From contig NZ_FNVU01000004.1 of the NCBI RefSeq assembly GCF_900107965.1, forward strand, positions 310,001 through 374,000: a DNA stretch of 64,000 bases. Direction: 5' to 3'. The stretch is from Actinacidiphila yanglinensis. GTDB taxonomy: Bacteria; Actinomycetota; Actinomycetes; Streptomycetales; Streptomycetaceae. A model generated the notes under the pieces. It ran no database searches. It was given only the letters and a program-made list of their open reading frames with translations, and was not told where the DNA came from. The position numbers and the translations under genes are program-made. The number at the start of each line of letters is the position of its first letter. Positions within the stretch are counted from its first letter, which is position 1. Positions 1 through 9,275 of the stretch are shown here, one piece after another.

Positions 1-980
1 CGGGCCCCGACGGCCCGCTCGTCCTCGCCGCTTGCAGCGGTGGCGCCGACTCCATGGCGCTGGCCGCCGCCCTCGCCTTCGAAGCACCCCGGCTCGGCGT
101 GCGCGCCGGTGCCGTCACCGTCGACCACGGCCTGCAGAGCGGCTCCGCCGGCCGCGCCCAGGAGGTCGTGGAGCGGCTGCGCGCCCTCGGACTCGACCCG
201 GTCGACGCGATCGGCGTGACCGTCGGCCGCCAGTCCACCACGGCCGCGCACGGCAGCGCGTACGTCGGCAGCGCGGGCACCGGCCGAAGGGTCGGCCCCG
301 AGGCCGCCGCGCGCGACGCGCGCTACGCCGCGCTGGACGCCGTCGCCGAGCGCCGCGGCGCCGCCGCGGTGCTGCTCGGCCACACCCGCGACGACCAGGC
401 GGAGACCGTGCTGCTGGGCCTGGCCCGCGGCTCGGGCACCCGGTCGCTGTCCGGCATGGCCGCGGTCTCCGGCACCGGCGGGCGCTACCGGCGGCCGTTC
501 CTGCTGCTGGACCGCGACACCGTGCGGCAGGGCTGCCTCGCCCAGGGGATCACCGTGTGGGAGGACCCGCACAACCACGACCCCGCCTACACCCGCTCCC
601 GGGTCCGGCACGAAGCGCTGCCGGTGCTGGAGAAGTCCCTCGGCAAGGGCGTCGTCCAGGCCCTCGCCCGCACCGCCCAGCTCTCTCGTGACGACGCCGA
701 CGCCCTCGACCAGTGGGCCGCCGACGCGCAGGCCGACGCGGCCGGCGACGACGGCAGTCTCGACGTGGCCCGGCTGCACACCCTGCCCGCCGCGGTGCGC
801 CGCCGGGTGCTGCGCAGGGCCGCGGTCGCCGCGGGGTCCCCACCCGGCTTCCTGTTCGCCCGGCACATCGAAGAAGTGGACCGGCTGGTCACCGGCTGGC
901 GCGGGCAGAAGGCACTCAACCTGCCGGGGGGCGTCGCGGTCCGAAGGGCGGATGGCAGACTGGTGTTCTCGCCGTCGTAG
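1..980 (+). CDS. tilS: tRNA(Ile)-lysidine synthase, 5'-truncated by window edge
   Basis: TilS uses ATP to attach lysine to C34 of the CAU-anticodon tRNA(Ile), so that it reads AUA. The reading frame is open from base 3 and already contains the PP-loop SGGADS (bases 36-53), so only a short N-terminus is missing; 325 residues are visible. The segment [21 protein letters not shown] is the expected TilS N-type ATPase signature, and the C-terminal third is the usual variable TilS extension. The gene ends 28 bp before hpt, the conserved actinobacterial tilS-hpt-ftsH order, so co-transcription is likely. No frameshift is visible. Confidence 0.95.
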   Translation, partial: GPDGPLVLAACSGGADSMALAAALAFEAPRLGVRAGAVTVDHGLQSGSAGRAQEVVERLRALGLDPVDAIGVTVGRQSTTAAHGSAYVGSAGTGRRVGPEAAARDARYAALDAVAERRGAAAVLLGHTRDDQAETVLLGLARGSGTRSLSGMAAVSGTGGRYRRPFLLLDRDTVRQGCLAQGITVWEDPHNHDPAYTRSRVRHEALPVLEKSLGKGVVQALARTAQLSRDDADALDQWAADAQADAAGDDGSLDVARLHTLPAAVRRRVLRRAAVAAGSPPGFLFARHIEEVDRLVTGWRGQKALNLPGGVAVRRADGRLVFSPS

Positions 981-1008
981 AGCCGCACACCTGAGGACGT
1001 ACCGCGTA

Positions 1009-1563
1009 GTGAATGAGACCGACATGGGCGCCGACCTTGAGAAGGTGCTCATCGCCAAGGAAGACATCGACGCGAAGCTGGTGGAGCTGGCCGCCGAGAT
1101 CGACCGGGACTACGCGGGCAAGGACCTGCTGATCGTCGGCGTCCTGAAGGGCGCGGTGATGGTGATGGCCGACCTGGCCCGCGCGCTGTCGAGCAACGTG
1201 ACGATGGACTGGATGGCGGTGTCGTCCTACGGCGCGGGCACCAAGTCCTCCGGGGTGGTCCGGATCCTGAAGGACCTGGACACCGACATCGCCGGGCGGC
1301 ACGTCCTGATCGTCGAGGACATCATCGACTCCGGGCTGACTCTCTCCTGGCTGATCAGCAACCTCGGCTCGCGCGGTCCGGCCTCCCTGGAGGTCTGCAC
1401 CCTGCTGCGCAAGCCGGACGCGGCGAAGGTCCGCATCGATGTCAAATACACTGGCTTCGACATCCCCAACGAGTTCGTGGTCGGTTACGGCCTGGACTAC
1501 TCCGAGAAGTACCGCAACCTGCCGTTCGTCGGCACCCTCGCACCGCACGTCTACGGGGGCTGA
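1009..1563 (+). CDS. hpt: hypoxanthine phosphoribosyltransferase
   Basis: Purine salvage enzyme converting hypoxanthine or guanine plus PRPP to IMP or GMP. The PRPP loop [11 protein letters not shown] and the C-terminal block [14 protein letters not shown] (here [14 protein letters not shown]) are both present; 184 residues is the normal length. GTG at 1009 was chosen because GAGG at 993-996 lies upstream; ATG at 1024 (MGADLEKVL) is a real alternative and would remove five residues. It follows tilS closely and precedes ftsH by 219 bp. Confidence 0.96.
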   Translation: MNETDMGADLEKVLIAKEDIDAKLVELAAEIDRDYAGKDLLIVGVLKGAVMVMADLARALSSNVTMDWMAVSSYGAGTKSSGVVRILKDLDTDIAGRHVLIVEDIIDSGLTLSWLISNLGSRGPASLEVCTLLRKPDAAKVRIDVKYTGFDIPNEFVVGYGLDYSEKYRNLPFVGTLAPHVYGG

Positions 1564-1751
1564 GGCCGCACTGAGACCACCCTCACGGCGGCTCGGGGAA
1601 CCACTCCCGGTTTCCCGCCGTTGGAGCAGGGGAAAGCCGGATTGTTAACGGTCGGCGGCAACCTCGGGTGACAATGCTGGGGTACCGTCCGAAGGATCGG
1701 TCATACACCGGATGCACACGCCGCACACCAGCGGCTGTGCCTCACTGCGGC

Positions 1752-1785
1752 AGGAGGGACGGGGCGTTCACGCCCCGCATGGATG
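1752..1785 (+). promoter_or_regulatory. hairpin between Shine-Dalgarno and start codon of ftsH
   Basis: AGGAGGG at 1752-1758 is an excellent ribosome-binding site but lies 24 nt from ATG 1783. Between them GGGGCG (1761-1766), loop TTCA and CGCCCC (1771-1776) form a perfect 6-bp hairpin. Looping it out leaves about 8 nt between SD and ATG, an ideal spacing. This is inference from sequence only. Confidence 0.5.
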
Positions 1786-3828
1786 GACGTGAAGCGCTAT
1801 TTCCGTGGGCCGGTCATGTGGATCGTGCTGGCTGTCCTTGCCGTGGTCGTGTTGATGGAAGTCGTCGGTTCCGGCGGCGGCTACAAGACAGTCGACACAG
1901 GCCAGGTACTGCACGCGATCAACACCAACCACGCCAGTTCCGCACAGCTGACCACCGGAGACGACAACTCCATCAAGGTCCAGCTCAAGGACGGCTTTAA
2001 GATCAAGGGCAGCTCCAAGGTACGCGCCAGCTACATCGGCAACCAGGGCTCCGCGATCGCCGCCAACCTGCAGAAGATCCAGGACGGACAGGTCAAGGGC
2101 ACCTCGCTGCCCGACGGCTACACCGTCTCGCCGTCCAAGCAGAACGCGTTCGTCGGCATCCTGTTGTCGCTGCTGCCCTTCGTACTGATCGTGGTGGTCT
2201 TCCTCTTCCTGATGAACCAGATGCAGGGCGGCGGTTCGCGCGTCATGCAGTTCGGGAAGTCCAAGGCCAAGCTGATCACCAAGGACACACCCAAGACCAC
2301 CTTCGCCGACGTCGCGGGCTGCGACGAGGCGGTGGAGGAGCTGCAGGAGATCAAGGAGTTCCTGCAGGAGCCGGCGAAGTTCCAGGCCGTCGGCGCCAAG
2401 ATCCCCAAGGGCGTGCTGCTCTACGGCCGTCCCGGTACCGGCAAGACTCTGCTGGCCCGGGCCGTGGCCGGCGAGGCGGGCGTGCCGTTCTACTCGATCT
2501 CGGGTTCCGACTTCGTCGAGATGTTCGTCGGTGTCGGTGCCTCCCGGGTCCGGGACCTGTTCGAGCAGGCCAAGGCGAACGCCCCGGCGATCGTCTTCGT
2601 CGACGAGATCGACGCCGTCGGCCGGCACCGCGGTGCGGGCCTCGGCGGCGGTCACGACGAGCGCGAGCAGACCCTCAACCAGCTGCTGGTCGAGATGGAC
2701 GGCTTCGACGTCAAGGGCGGCGTGATCCTCATCGCCGCGACCAACCGGCCGGACATCCTCGACCCGGCGCTGCTGCGCCCGGGCCGGTTCGACCGGCAGA
2801 TCGCGGTCGACCCGCCGGACCTCAACGGCCGGCTGGAGATCCTGACGGTGCACCAGAAGGGCAAGCCGATCGCGCCGGACGTCGACCTCATGGCCGTCGC
2901 CCGCCGCACCCCCGGCTTCACCGGTGCCGACCTGAGCAACGTGCTCAACGAGGCGGCGCTGCTCACCGCGCGCAGCGACAAGAAGGTGATCGACAACAGC
3001 GTGCTGGACGAGGCCATCGACCGTGTCGTGGCCGGCCCCCAGAAGCGCACCCGGATCATGTCGGACAAGGAGAAGAAGACCACCGCGTACCACGAGGGCG
3101 GCCACGCCCTGGTCGCGGCGGCCTCGCCGAACTCCGACCCGGTCCACAAGATCACCATCCTGTCCCGCGGCCGTGCCCTGGGCTACACGATGGTGCTGCC
3201 CGACGAGGACAAGTACTCCACGTCGCGCAACGAGATGCTCGACCAGCTCGCCTACATGATGGGCGGCCGGGCGGCGGAGGAACTGGTCTTCCACGACCCG
3301 ACCACCGGCGCCTCGGACGACATCGACAAGGCCACCACCACCGCCCGCGCCATGGTCACGCAGTACGGCATGACCGAGCGGCTCGGCGCGATCAAGTTCG
3401 GCACCAGTGACTCGGAGCCGTTCCTCGGTCGTGAGATGGGTCACCAGCGCGACTACTCGGAAGAGGTCGCCGGGCTGGTCGACGAGGAGGTCAAGAAGCT
3501 CATCGAGACGGCGCACAACGAGGCCTGGGAGATCCTGGTCGAGAACCGCGACGTCCTGGACAACCTCGTGCTGGCGCTGCTGGAGAGGGAGACCCTGAAC
3601 AAGGAGGAGATCGCCGAGATCTTCGCCCCGGTGGTCAAGCGCCCGGCTCGCCCGGCCTGGACCGGTTCGGCCCGCCGCACCCCGTCCACCCGGCCGCCGG
3701 TGCTCTCCCCGAAGGAGCTGGCGCTCACCAACGGCGCCCAGGCGATCAACGGAGCCGGCCCCTCGCCGATCTCCACCACCAAGCCCACCGAGCCGGTCGA
3801 CCTGCCGGAAGACCGCCCGGAGAGCTGA
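1783..3828 (+). CDS. ftsH: ATP-dependent zinc metalloprotease FtsH
   Basis: Membrane-anchored AAA+ protease that degrades misfolded and regulatory membrane and cytosolic proteins. In order: TM1 at about residues 10-27, extracytoplasmic domain, TM2 at about 128-147, AAA domain with Walker A at 215-222, Walker [11 protein letters not shown], and the zinc protease site HEGGH at 437-441. HEGGH rather than HEAGH is usual for streptomycete FtsH as I remember it. Walker A reads GRPGTGKT, with arginine (CGT) where the family nearly always has proline. The C-terminus is a Pro/Ser-rich tail. There are 681 residues. No in-frame start lies close upstream of ATG 1783; the best Shine-Dalgarno (1752-1758) is distant and separated from it by a hairpin. 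Confidence 0.97.
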   Translation: MDVKRYFRGPVMWIVLAVLAVVVLMEVVGSGGGYKTVDTGQVLHAINTNHASSAQLTTGDDNSIKVQLKDGFKIKGSSKVRASYIGNQGSAIAANLQKIQDGQVKGTSLPDGYTVSPSKQNAFVGILLSLLPFVLIVVVFLFLMNQMQGGGSRVMQFGKSKAKLITKDTPKTTFADVAGCDEAVEELQEIKEFLQEPAKFQAVGAKIPKGVLLYGRPGTGKTLLARAVAGEAGVPFYSISGSDFVEMFVGVGASRVRDLFEQAKANAPAIVFVDEIDAVGRHRGAGLGGGHDEREQTLNQLLVEMDGFDVKGGVILIAATNRPDILDPALLRPGRFDRQIAVDPPDLNGRLEILTVHQKGKPIAPDVDLMAVARRTPGFTGADLSNVLNEAALLTARSDKKVIDNSVLDEAIDRVVAGPQKRTRIMSDKEKKTTAYHEGGHALVAAASPNSDPVHKITILSRGRALGYTMVLPDEDKYSTSRNEMLDQLAYMMGGRAAEELVFHDPTTGASDDIDKATTTARAMVTQYGMTERLGAIKFGTSDSEPFLGREMGHQRDYSEEVAGLVDEEVKKLIETAHNEAWEILVENRDVLDNLVLALLERETLNKEEIAEIFAPVVKRPARPAWTGSARRTPSTRPPVLSPKELALTNGAQAINGAGPSPISTTKPTEPVDLPEDRPES

Positions 3829-3873
3829 ACGTCACACCGATCACCCCGTTCCGGCCGGTGGCCGGAATGCGAT

Positions 3874-3907
3874 CCGCGGCCCCAGGGTTCTAGCCTTGGG
3901 GCCGCGG
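3874..3907 (+). terminator. stem-loop between ftsH and folE
   Basis: A 14-bp stem (3874-3887 with 3894-3907, one G-T pair) closes a 6-nt loop 45 bp after the ftsH stop. There is no T-run, as is usual for GC-rich intrinsic terminators. The loop side contains TTCTAG, so a promoter role cannot be excluded. Confidence 0.6.
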
Positions 3908-3924
3908 TCGTGTTCTGTCCGGCT

Positions 3925-3972
3925 GCGGTGACATCAGCAAGCGGTGACATCAGCACGCGGTGCCATCGGCAG
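3925..3972 (+). repeat. three tandem 16-bp direct repeats before folE
   Basis: Units at 3925-3940 and 3941-3956 differ only in the last base (GCGGTGACATCAGCAA / ...C). The third, 3957-3972, matches at about 13 of 16. The array ends at the folE Shine-Dalgarno. It could be a binding array or a slippage product. Confidence 0.75.
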
Positions 3973-3984
3973 AAGGAGCAGGCC

Positions 3985-4593
3985 ATGACCGACCCCATCA
4001 CGCTGGACGGCGACGAGTACGCCGGCGAGTTCGACGAGAAGCGGGCCGAGGCCGCGATCCGTGAGCTGCTCTACGCCGTCGGCGAGGACCCGGACCGGGA
4101 GGGGCTTCGGGAGACGCCCGGCCGGGTGGCCCGCGCCTACCGGGAAATATTCTCCGGGCTGTGGCAGCGGCCCGAGGACGTGCTGACCACCACCTTCGAC
4201 CTCGGGCACGACGAGATGGTGCTGGTCAAGGACATCGAGGTGATGTCCTCCTGCGAGCACCACCTGGTGCCGTTCGTCGGCGTCGCCCACATCGGCTACA
4301 TCCCCGCGAGCAGCGGGAAGATCACCGGGCTGTCCAAGCTGGCCCGGCTCGTCGACGTGTACGCGCGGCGCCCGCAGGTGCAGGAGCGGCTGACCACGCA
4401 GGTCGCCGACGCGATGATGCGCATCCTGGAGCCGCGCGGCGTGATCGTGGTCGTGGAGTGCGAGCACATGTGCATGACGATGCGCGGGGTGCGGAAGCCC
4501 GGCGCGAAGACGATCACCTCGGCGGTGCGCGGGCAGCTGCGCGACCCCGCGACCCGGTCCGAGGCGATGAGTCTGATCATCGGACGCAGCTGA
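3985..4593 (+). CDS. folE: GTP cyclohydrolase I
   Basis: First step of folate synthesis: GTP to 7,8-dihydroneopterin triphosphate. The zinc and active-site motif [11 protein letters not shown] and the second zinc segment [14 protein letters not shown] are both seen; 202 residues fits the family. ATG 3985 is preceded by GAAGGAG at 3972-3978, a strong ribosome-binding site; an open frame extends upstream but lacks such a site. The gene begins the folate cluster, although a separate gene and probable promoter lie between it and folP. Confidence 0.97.
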   Translation: MTDPITLDGDEYAGEFDEKRAEAAIRELLYAVGEDPDREGLRETPGRVARAYREIFSGLWQRPEDVLTTTFDLGHDEMVLVKDIEVMSSCEHHLVPFVGVAHIGYIPASSGKITGLSKLARLVDVYARRPQVQERLTTQVADAMMRILEPRGVIVVVECEHMCMTMRGVRKPGAKTITSAVRGQLRDPATRSEAMSLIIGRS

Positions 4594-4656
4594 CGGGCGG
4601 CTGACGCGGCCGGCTGAGGACGCACCCCGGGGCGTACTCCCAGGGCGCGCTCGGGA

Positions 4657-4686
4657 TTGACAGCGAGGCGGTGCAACCCGTAGACG
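4657..4686 (+). promoter_or_regulatory. HrdB-type promoter before the lysyltransferase-like gene
   Basis: TTGACA (4657-4662), an 18-nt spacer and TAGACG (4681-4686) match the housekeeping consensus TTGACA-N17/18-TAGPuPuT well. The predicted start of transcription is near 4693, which argues against the in-frame GTG at 4671 as the translation start. Confidence 0.6.
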
Positions 4687-4733
4687 GATGGTTCCGTCCT
4701 AGTGGGCGCGAACCCGCCCTCGTTCCGGAATCT

Positions 4734-6584
4734 GTGAGCCTCTTGTCCGCTGACCGTCCCCGCCCGGCCCACCACCGCCTGCTGCCGCATGCCTCGTCCG
4801 TACCGAAGATCTTCGGTGCGGCGGCGGCCGTCATAGGCCTGCTCGACGTCATCTCCGCGGTGTTCCCGGCCTTTCGCAACGGGCGGATGCACCACATGGT
4901 CGCGGTCTTCCCCGGCACCGTCAGCTCGCTCGCGGCGGCGACGTCGGTGGTCACCGGCATCCTGCTGCTGATGCTCGCCCACGCGCTGAAGCGGGGCAAG
5001 CAGCGTGCCTGGTGGGCGGCCGTGCTGCTGCTGCCGGTCGGCGCCGCCACCCAGATCGTCTACCGGCACTCGATCTTCGGCGCCGTGGTCTCCCTCGGCC
5101 TGCTCTGGCTGCTGATCAAGCACCGCGGCGAGTTCACCGCGCTGTCCGACCCGACCACCCGCTGGCGGGCCGCGGTGAACCTGGTGGGCCTGAGCACCGC
5201 GGCGTTCTGCCTCGGCCTGGTCATCACCAGCGCCCACCCCGCCTCCGAGCGCGGCACCCCCGGCTTCACCGACCGCTGCCAGCACGTGCTGTACGGGCTG
5301 TTCGGCATCTCCGGACCGGTGCAGTACACCAGCGAGCGGGTCGGTGACGTGGTCGGCTACTCGCTGGGCGGCCTCGGCCTGCTGATCGCCTGCTCCACCG
5401 CCTACCTGGTGCTGCGCCCGGCCCGCCCGGTCGCCGAGCTGAGCGAGGCGGACGAGGTCCGGCTGCGGGCGCTGCTCGACCGGCACGGCGCCCGCGACTC
5501 CCTCGGGCACTTCGCGCTGCGGCGCGACAAGTCCGTCGTCTTCTCGCCCAGCGGCAAGGCCGCGATCTGCTACCGGGTGGTCTCCGGCGTCGCCCTGGCC
5601 GGCGGCGACCCGATCGGCGACGTGGAGGCGTGGCCCGGCGCCATTGACACCTTCATGGAACTGGCCCGGGCGCACGCCTGGCTGCCCGCGGTCGTCGGGT
5701 GCAGCGAGACCGGCGGCGAGGTGTGGACCCGCGAGACCGGCCTGGACGCCCTGGAACTCGGCGACGAGGCGATCGTGGACGCCGCCGGGTTCACGCTGTC
5801 CGGGCGGGCGATGCGGAACGTCCGGCAGATGGTCAAGCGGACCGAGCGGTGCGGGTACACCTGCCGGGTGCGGCGGGTGCACGAGCTGAGCGAGGACGAG
5901 AGGCAGCGGGTACGGCTGGCCGCGGACGCCTGGCGCGGCACCGACACCGAGCGCGGCTTCTCCATGGCGCTCGGCAGGTTCGGGGAGGACATCGACGGCG
6001 ACTGCGTCGTGGTCACCGCCCACAAGGAGTGCGAACCGGGCGCGGCCCACCCCGAACTCGGCGACCTGCGGGCCGTGCTCCACTTCGTGCCCTGGGGGCC
6101 GGACGGCATGTCCCTGGAGCTGATGCGGCGCGACCGCGCCGCCGACCCCGGGCTCAACGAGCTGCTCATCGTGGCCGCGCTCCAGCAGGCGCCCGCGCTC
6201 GGCGTGACCCGCGTGTCGCTGAACTTCGCGATGTTCCGCTCGGCGCTGGCCCGCGGCGAGCGGATCGGCGCGGGCCCGGTGCTGCGCGGCTGGCGCGGGC
6301 TGCTGGTGTTCCTGTCCCGCTGGTTCCAGATCGAGTCGCTCTACAAGTTCAACGCGAAGTTCCAGCCGGAGTGGGTGCCGCGCTTCCTGGTCTTCCCCAA
6401 CTCGCGCGACCTGCCGCGGATCGGCTTCGCCATCATGCAGGCGGAGGGCTTCGTCACCCTCTCCCTGGGATTGCCGGGCGCCCTCCAGCGCTTCCTGCCC
6501 GGTCGCGCCCGCCGCTCCGCCGGCCGCCACAAGCCCGGCTACGCCTCGCCCGCGCGGCCCGCCGAACGCAAGGCCGTGGCCTAG
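4734..6584 (+). CDS. phosphatidylglycerol lysyltransferase-like membrane protein (DUF2156 domain)
   Basis: Two-part protein of 616 residues. The N-terminal half has about six hydrophobic segments (near FGAAAAVIGLLDVISAVFP, TSVVTGILLLMLAHAL and VVSLGLLWLLI). The C-terminal half is a DUF2156/MprF-type aminoacyl-lipid transferase domain, with VVGCSETGGEVW, FTLSGRAMRNVRQMVKR and a conserved VSLNFAMFR-like block. MprF relatives add lysine from Lys-tRNA to phosphatidylglycerol, lowering membrane negative charge; no tRNA-synthetase domain is fused here, so substrate is inferred. GTG 4734 was chosen because a strong promoter occupies 4657-4686; GTG 4671 would lie inside it. It separates folE from folP. 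Confidence 0.75.
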   Translation: MSLLSADRPRPAHHRLLPHASSVPKIFGAAAAVIGLLDVISAVFPAFRNGRMHHMVAVFPGTVSSLAAATSVVTGILLLMLAHALKRGKQRAWWAAVLLLPVGAATQIVYRHSIFGAVVSLGLLWLLIKHRGEFTALSDPTTRWRAAVNLVGLSTAAFCLGLVITSAHPASERGTPGFTDRCQHVLYGLFGISGPVQYTSERVGDVVGYSLGGLGLLIACSTAYLVLRPARPVAELSEADEVRLRALLDRHGARDSLGHFALRRDKSVVFSPSGKAAICYRVVSGVALAGGDPIGDVEAWPGAIDTFMELARAHAWLPAVVGCSETGGEVWTRETGLDALELGDEAIVDAAGFTLSGRAMRNVRQMVKRTERCGYTCRVRRVHELSEDERQRVRLAADAWRGTDTERGFSMALGRFGEDIDGDCVVVTAHKECEPGAAHPELGDLRAVLHFVPWGPDGMSLELMRRDRAADPGLNELLIVAALQQAPALGVTRVSLNFAMFRSALARGERIGAGPVLRGWRGLLVFLSRWFQIESLYKFNAKFQPEWVPRFLVFPNSRDLPRIGFAIMQAEGFVTLSLGLPGALQRFLPGRARRSAGRHKPGYASPARPAERKAVA

Positions 6585-6680
6585 CGCCGTGACCGGTCGA
6601 TGAGCCGGGGGCGCGGCGGAGCGGTGGCGCCCGGCCGCGTGCCCGGCGACGGCACCGGAAAAAAGGACCGGCCCGACCCG

Positions 6681-6695
6681 TACGCTGGGCGCATG
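6681..6695 (+). promoter_or_regulatory. -10 box for leaderless folP transcript
   Basis: TACGCT at 6681-6686 lies 6 nt before ATG 6693, which would place transcription initiation at or next to the start codon. No Shine-Dalgarno is present. Confidence 0.5.
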
Positions 6696-7604
6696 AGTAG
6701 CTCACAGGCGCGGAGCGGACCGGTCGGACTGCCGCGGTGGGATCGCTGCGCCGTCATGGGCGTGGTGAACGTCACACCGGACTCGTTCTCCGACGGCGGG
6801 CAGTGGTTCGACCCCGAACTGGCGGTGAAGCACGGCCTGGACCTGGTCGCCCAGGGCGCGGATCTGGTCGACGTCGGCGGCGAGTCGACCCGGCCGGGAG
6901 CGGCCCGGGTCGACGAGACGGAGGAACTGCGCCGGGTGATCCCGGTGGTGCGGGAACTGGCGGCGTCGGGCGTGCTGGTGAGCGTCGACACGATGCGGGC
7001 GTCCGTCGCCGAGCAGGCGGTCGCGGCCGGCGCCCGGCTGGTCAACGACGTCAGCGGCGGCCTGGCCGACCCGGCGATGGTGCCGGTGGTCGCCGCGAGC
7101 GAGGTGCCGTTCGTGGTGATGCACTGGCGCGGCCGCAGCATCGACATGAACAACCGCGCGGTCTACGGCGACGTGCTCGGCGAGGTGCTGGCCGAGCTGC
7201 GGACCGGGCTGGCCCGCGCGATCGACGGCGGTATCGCGCCCGAGCGGATCGTGGTCGACCCGGGCCTGGGCTTCGCGAAGAACGCCGAGCACGACCTGAC
7301 GCTGCTGGCGCACCTGTCCGAACTCGCCGCGCTCGGCAGCCCGCTGCTGGTCGCCGCCTCGCGCAAGCGCTTCCTCGGCCGGGTACTGGCCGGGGCGGAC
7401 GCGGCCGCGCCGCCGCCGGCCAGGGAGCGCGACGCGGCGACCGCCGCGGTCAGCGCGATCGCCGCGCGCGAGGGCGCGTGGGCGGTGCGGGTGCACGAAG
7501 TACGGGCCAGCGCGGACGCGGTGCGGGTGGCCCGCGCCATCGAGACGGCGGGCGACGGCGGGACCGCCGGCCGCACCGCCGGGACACACGGGGGCCAGGC
7601 ATGA
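6693..7604 (+). CDS. folP: dihydropteroate synthase
   Basis: Condenses 6-hydroxymethyl-dihydropterin diphosphate with p-aminobenzoate; the target of sulfonamides. The N-terminal signature VMGVVNVTPDSFSDGG, the VDVGGESTRPGA loop, the NDVSGG block and the SRKRFLG motif near the C-terminus are all present; 303 residues. ATG 6693 is preceded not by a ribosome-binding site but by a -10-like TACGCT, suggesting leaderless initiation. Its stop overlaps the next start (ATGA), so the next four genes follow in one operon. Confidence 0.97.
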   Translation: MSSSQARSGPVGLPRWDRCAVMGVVNVTPDSFSDGGQWFDPELAVKHGLDLVAQGADLVDVGGESTRPGAARVDETEELRRVIPVVRELAASGVLVSVDTMRASVAEQAVAAGARLVNDVSGGLADPAMVPVVAASEVPFVVMHWRGRSIDMNNRAVYGDVLGEVLAELRTGLARAIDGGIAPERIVVDPGLGFAKNAEHDLTLLAHLSELAALGSPLLVAASRKRFLGRVLAGADAAAPPPARERDAATAAVSAIAAREGAWAVRVHEVRASADAVRVARAIETAGDGGTAGRTAGTHGGQA

Positions 7605-8269
7605 CGGCGCGCACCGCGGAGGCACGGGCGGTCGAGCGGGCCAACCAGGCGTTCTACGACGCGATCGAGCACTCCAACCTCGACGAGCTGGAGGCGGTCG
7701 TGCTGACCGGCCCGCTGGCCGAGTCCGTCTCGACGGTGCACCCCGGCTGGCCGGTGCTGCGCGGGCGGAGCGAGGTGATGCGCTCCTACGCGCTGATCAT
7801 GGCCAACACGGAGTACATCCAGTTCTTCCTCACCGACGTGGAGATCGCGGTCGACGGCGACGCCGCGCTGGTGACCTGCACCGAGAACATCCTCACCGGC
7901 GGCCCCGCGGAGGAGGACGGCTCGGCCGGCTCCCTGGTGGGCGGACTGGTGGTCGCCACCAACGTCTTCCGCCGCACCTCCGAGGGCTGGCGGCTGTGGG
8001 CCCACCACGGCTCGCCGGTGCTGGCCGACGAGGAGGACGACGAGGACGGCGAGCTGGCGGCCGACGACGCCGAGGGCGCGATGGACGACGTGATCGGCGA
8101 CGTCCTGGAGGCCGTGAAGGACGCCGACGACGGGGACGCCGACGACGCCGCCGATGACGACGGGGGCCCCGACGACGAGGACACCGGCGACGCCGACGGC
8201 GACGACGGTGAGGACGGCGGCGAGGACGGCGGCGAGGGCGGCGGGACCGCCGGCGGTACGAAGGAGTGA
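7601..8269 (+). CDS. NTF2-like (SnoaL fold) protein with a long acidic tail
   Basis: 222 residues. The first about 140 form an NTF2-like cone domain (SnoaL_3/DUF4440 style: ANQAFYDAIEHSNLDELE, HPGWPVLRGRSEV, WAHHGSPV). Residues 143-222 are a low-complexity tail dominated by Asp, Glu, Gly and Ala with almost no hydrophobics. The start overlaps the folP stop by 4 nt and folB follows at once, so it is translationally coupled within the folate operon, an arrangement common in streptomycetes. The function is unknown; a pterin-binding or scaffold role is only a guess. The family also contains polyketide cyclases. Confidence 0.85.
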   Translation: MTARTAEARAVERANQAFYDAIEHSNLDELEAVVLTGPLAESVSTVHPGWPVLRGRSEVMRSYALIMANTEYIQFFLTDVEIAVDGDAALVTCTENILTGGPAEEDGSAGSLVGGLVVATNVFRRTSEGWRLWAHHGSPVLADEEDDEDGELAADDAEGAMDDVIGDVLEAVKDADDGDADDAADDDGGPDDEDTGDADGDDGEDGGEDGGEGGGTAGGTKE

Positions 8270-8274
8270 GGAAC

Positions 8275-8634
8275 GTGGATCGCGTCACGTTGCGCGGGCT
8301 GACCGTCCGCGGCAACCACGGGGTGTTCGACCACGAACGGGCGGACGGCCAGACCTTCGTGGTCGATCTCGCGCTCGGTCTGGACACGTCCGCCGCGGCG
8401 GCCGGTGACGACCTGACGCGTACCGTGCACTACGGTGTGCTGGCCGAACAGGTCGCGGCCGTCGTCTCCGGCGAGCCGGTCAACCTCATCGAAACCCTCG
8501 CCCAGCGCATCGCCGACACGTGCCTGGGGCACGAGCAGGTACAAGAGGTGGAGGTGACCGTGCACAAGCCGGAAGCGCCGATCACCGTGCCGTTCGACGA
8601 CGTGACCGTGACGATCACCCGGAGGCGACCGTGA
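8275..8634 (+). CDS. folB: dihydroneopterin aldolase
   Basis: Converts 7,8-dihydroneopterin to 6-hydroxymethyl-dihydropterin and glycolaldehyde. The family start MDRVxLRGLxxxGxHGVF and the C-terminal HKPxAPITVPFDDVTVTITR are clear; 119 residues. GTG 8275 was chosen because AAGGAG at 8261-8266 gives 8-nt spacing and because the product then begins MDR; an in-frame GTG at 8266 would overlap the preceding stop. The product feeds FolK, encoded next. Confidence 0.96.
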   Translation: MDRVTLRGLTVRGNHGVFDHERADGQTFVVDLALGLDTSAAAAGDDLTRTVHYGVLAEQVAAVVSGEPVNLIETLAQRIADTCLGHEQVQEVEVTVHKPEAPITVPFDDVTVTITRRRP

Positions 8635-9275
8635 GTGCGGAGAATCCCGAGTACGGCACCGAGTACGGCGCCGGCCGCGAGTACGCGGCGGCCGACCCGA
8701 TCGTGCAGCCCGTGCCGGCCGACGTGACCGCCAGGGTCGATGCCGCCGACAGCACCCTGCAGAACCCGCGGACCGCGGTGATCGCCCTCGGGGGCAACCT
8801 GGGCAACCGCCTGGAGACCCTCCAGGGCGCCGTGGACGCCCTGGAGGACACCCCGGGGGTCCGGGTCAAGGAAGTCTCCCCGGTGTACGAGACCGAGCCG
8901 TGGGGCGTCCCCGAGGGCAGCCAGCCCCCGTACTTCAACGCGGTGGTGGTGGTGCGCACCACGCTGCCGCCGTCCTCCCTGCTGGAGCGCGCCCACGCCA
9001 TCGAGGAGGCGTACCTGCGGGAGCGCACCGAGCACTGGGGCCCGCGCACCATCGACGTCGACATCGTGTCCTACGACGCGTACGTCTCCGACGACCCGGT
9101 GCTCACCCTCCCGCATCCGCGCGCGCACGAGCGGGCCTTCGTCCTCGTGCCGTGGCACGACGTGCAGCCGGCCGCGGTGCTGCCCGGCCGCGGGACCGTC
9201 GCCGAACTGCTCGCCGCGGTCGGAGAGGGCGGCGTACGCCGGCGCGGTGACGTGGAACTCCGTCTGCCCGAGTAA
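8631..9275 (+). CDS. folK: 2-amino-4-hydroxy-6-hydroxymethyldihydropteridine pyrophosphokinase
   Basis: Transfers diphosphate from ATP to hydroxymethyl-dihydropterin, giving the FolP substrate. Visible motifs: ALGGNLGNRLETL near residue 50, SPVYETEPWG, YFNAVV, and the catalytic GPRTIDVDIV. The C-terminal HPRAHERAFVLVPWHD is typical. There are 214 residues, with a Tyr/Ala-rich N-terminal extension of about 45 residues before the domain. GTG 8631 overlaps the folB stop (GTGA) and follows GGAGG. Confidence 0.96.
   Translation: MSAENPEYGTEYGAGREYAAADPIVQPVPADVTARVDAADSTLQNPRTAVIALGGNLGNRLETLQGAVDALEDTPGVRVKEVSPVYETEPWGVPEGSQPPYFNAVVVVRTTLPPSSLLERAHAIEEAYLRERTEHWGPRTIDVDIVSYDAYVSDDPVLTLPHPRAHERAFVLVPWHDVQPAAVLPGRGTVAELLAAVGEGGVRRRGDVELRLPE

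Noticed and set aside
3091-3105. HEGGH instead of HEAGH in FtsH as a possible defect
   Set aside because: The zinc ligands and catalytic Glu are intact, and as I recall this is the normal streptomycete form.
1768-3516. A 582-codon minus-strand frame opposite ftsH
   Set aside because: Antisense shadow; ftsH is full length with all motifs.
4671-4733. GTG 4671 as the start of the lysyltransferase-like protein
   Set aside because: It falls between the -35 (4657-4662) and -10 (4681-4686) boxes of a good promoter, so it would not be transcribed from that promoter.
4296-6530. A long minus-strand frame opposite folE and the lysyltransferase-like gene
   Set aside because: Composition of an antisense shadow and no family resemblance.
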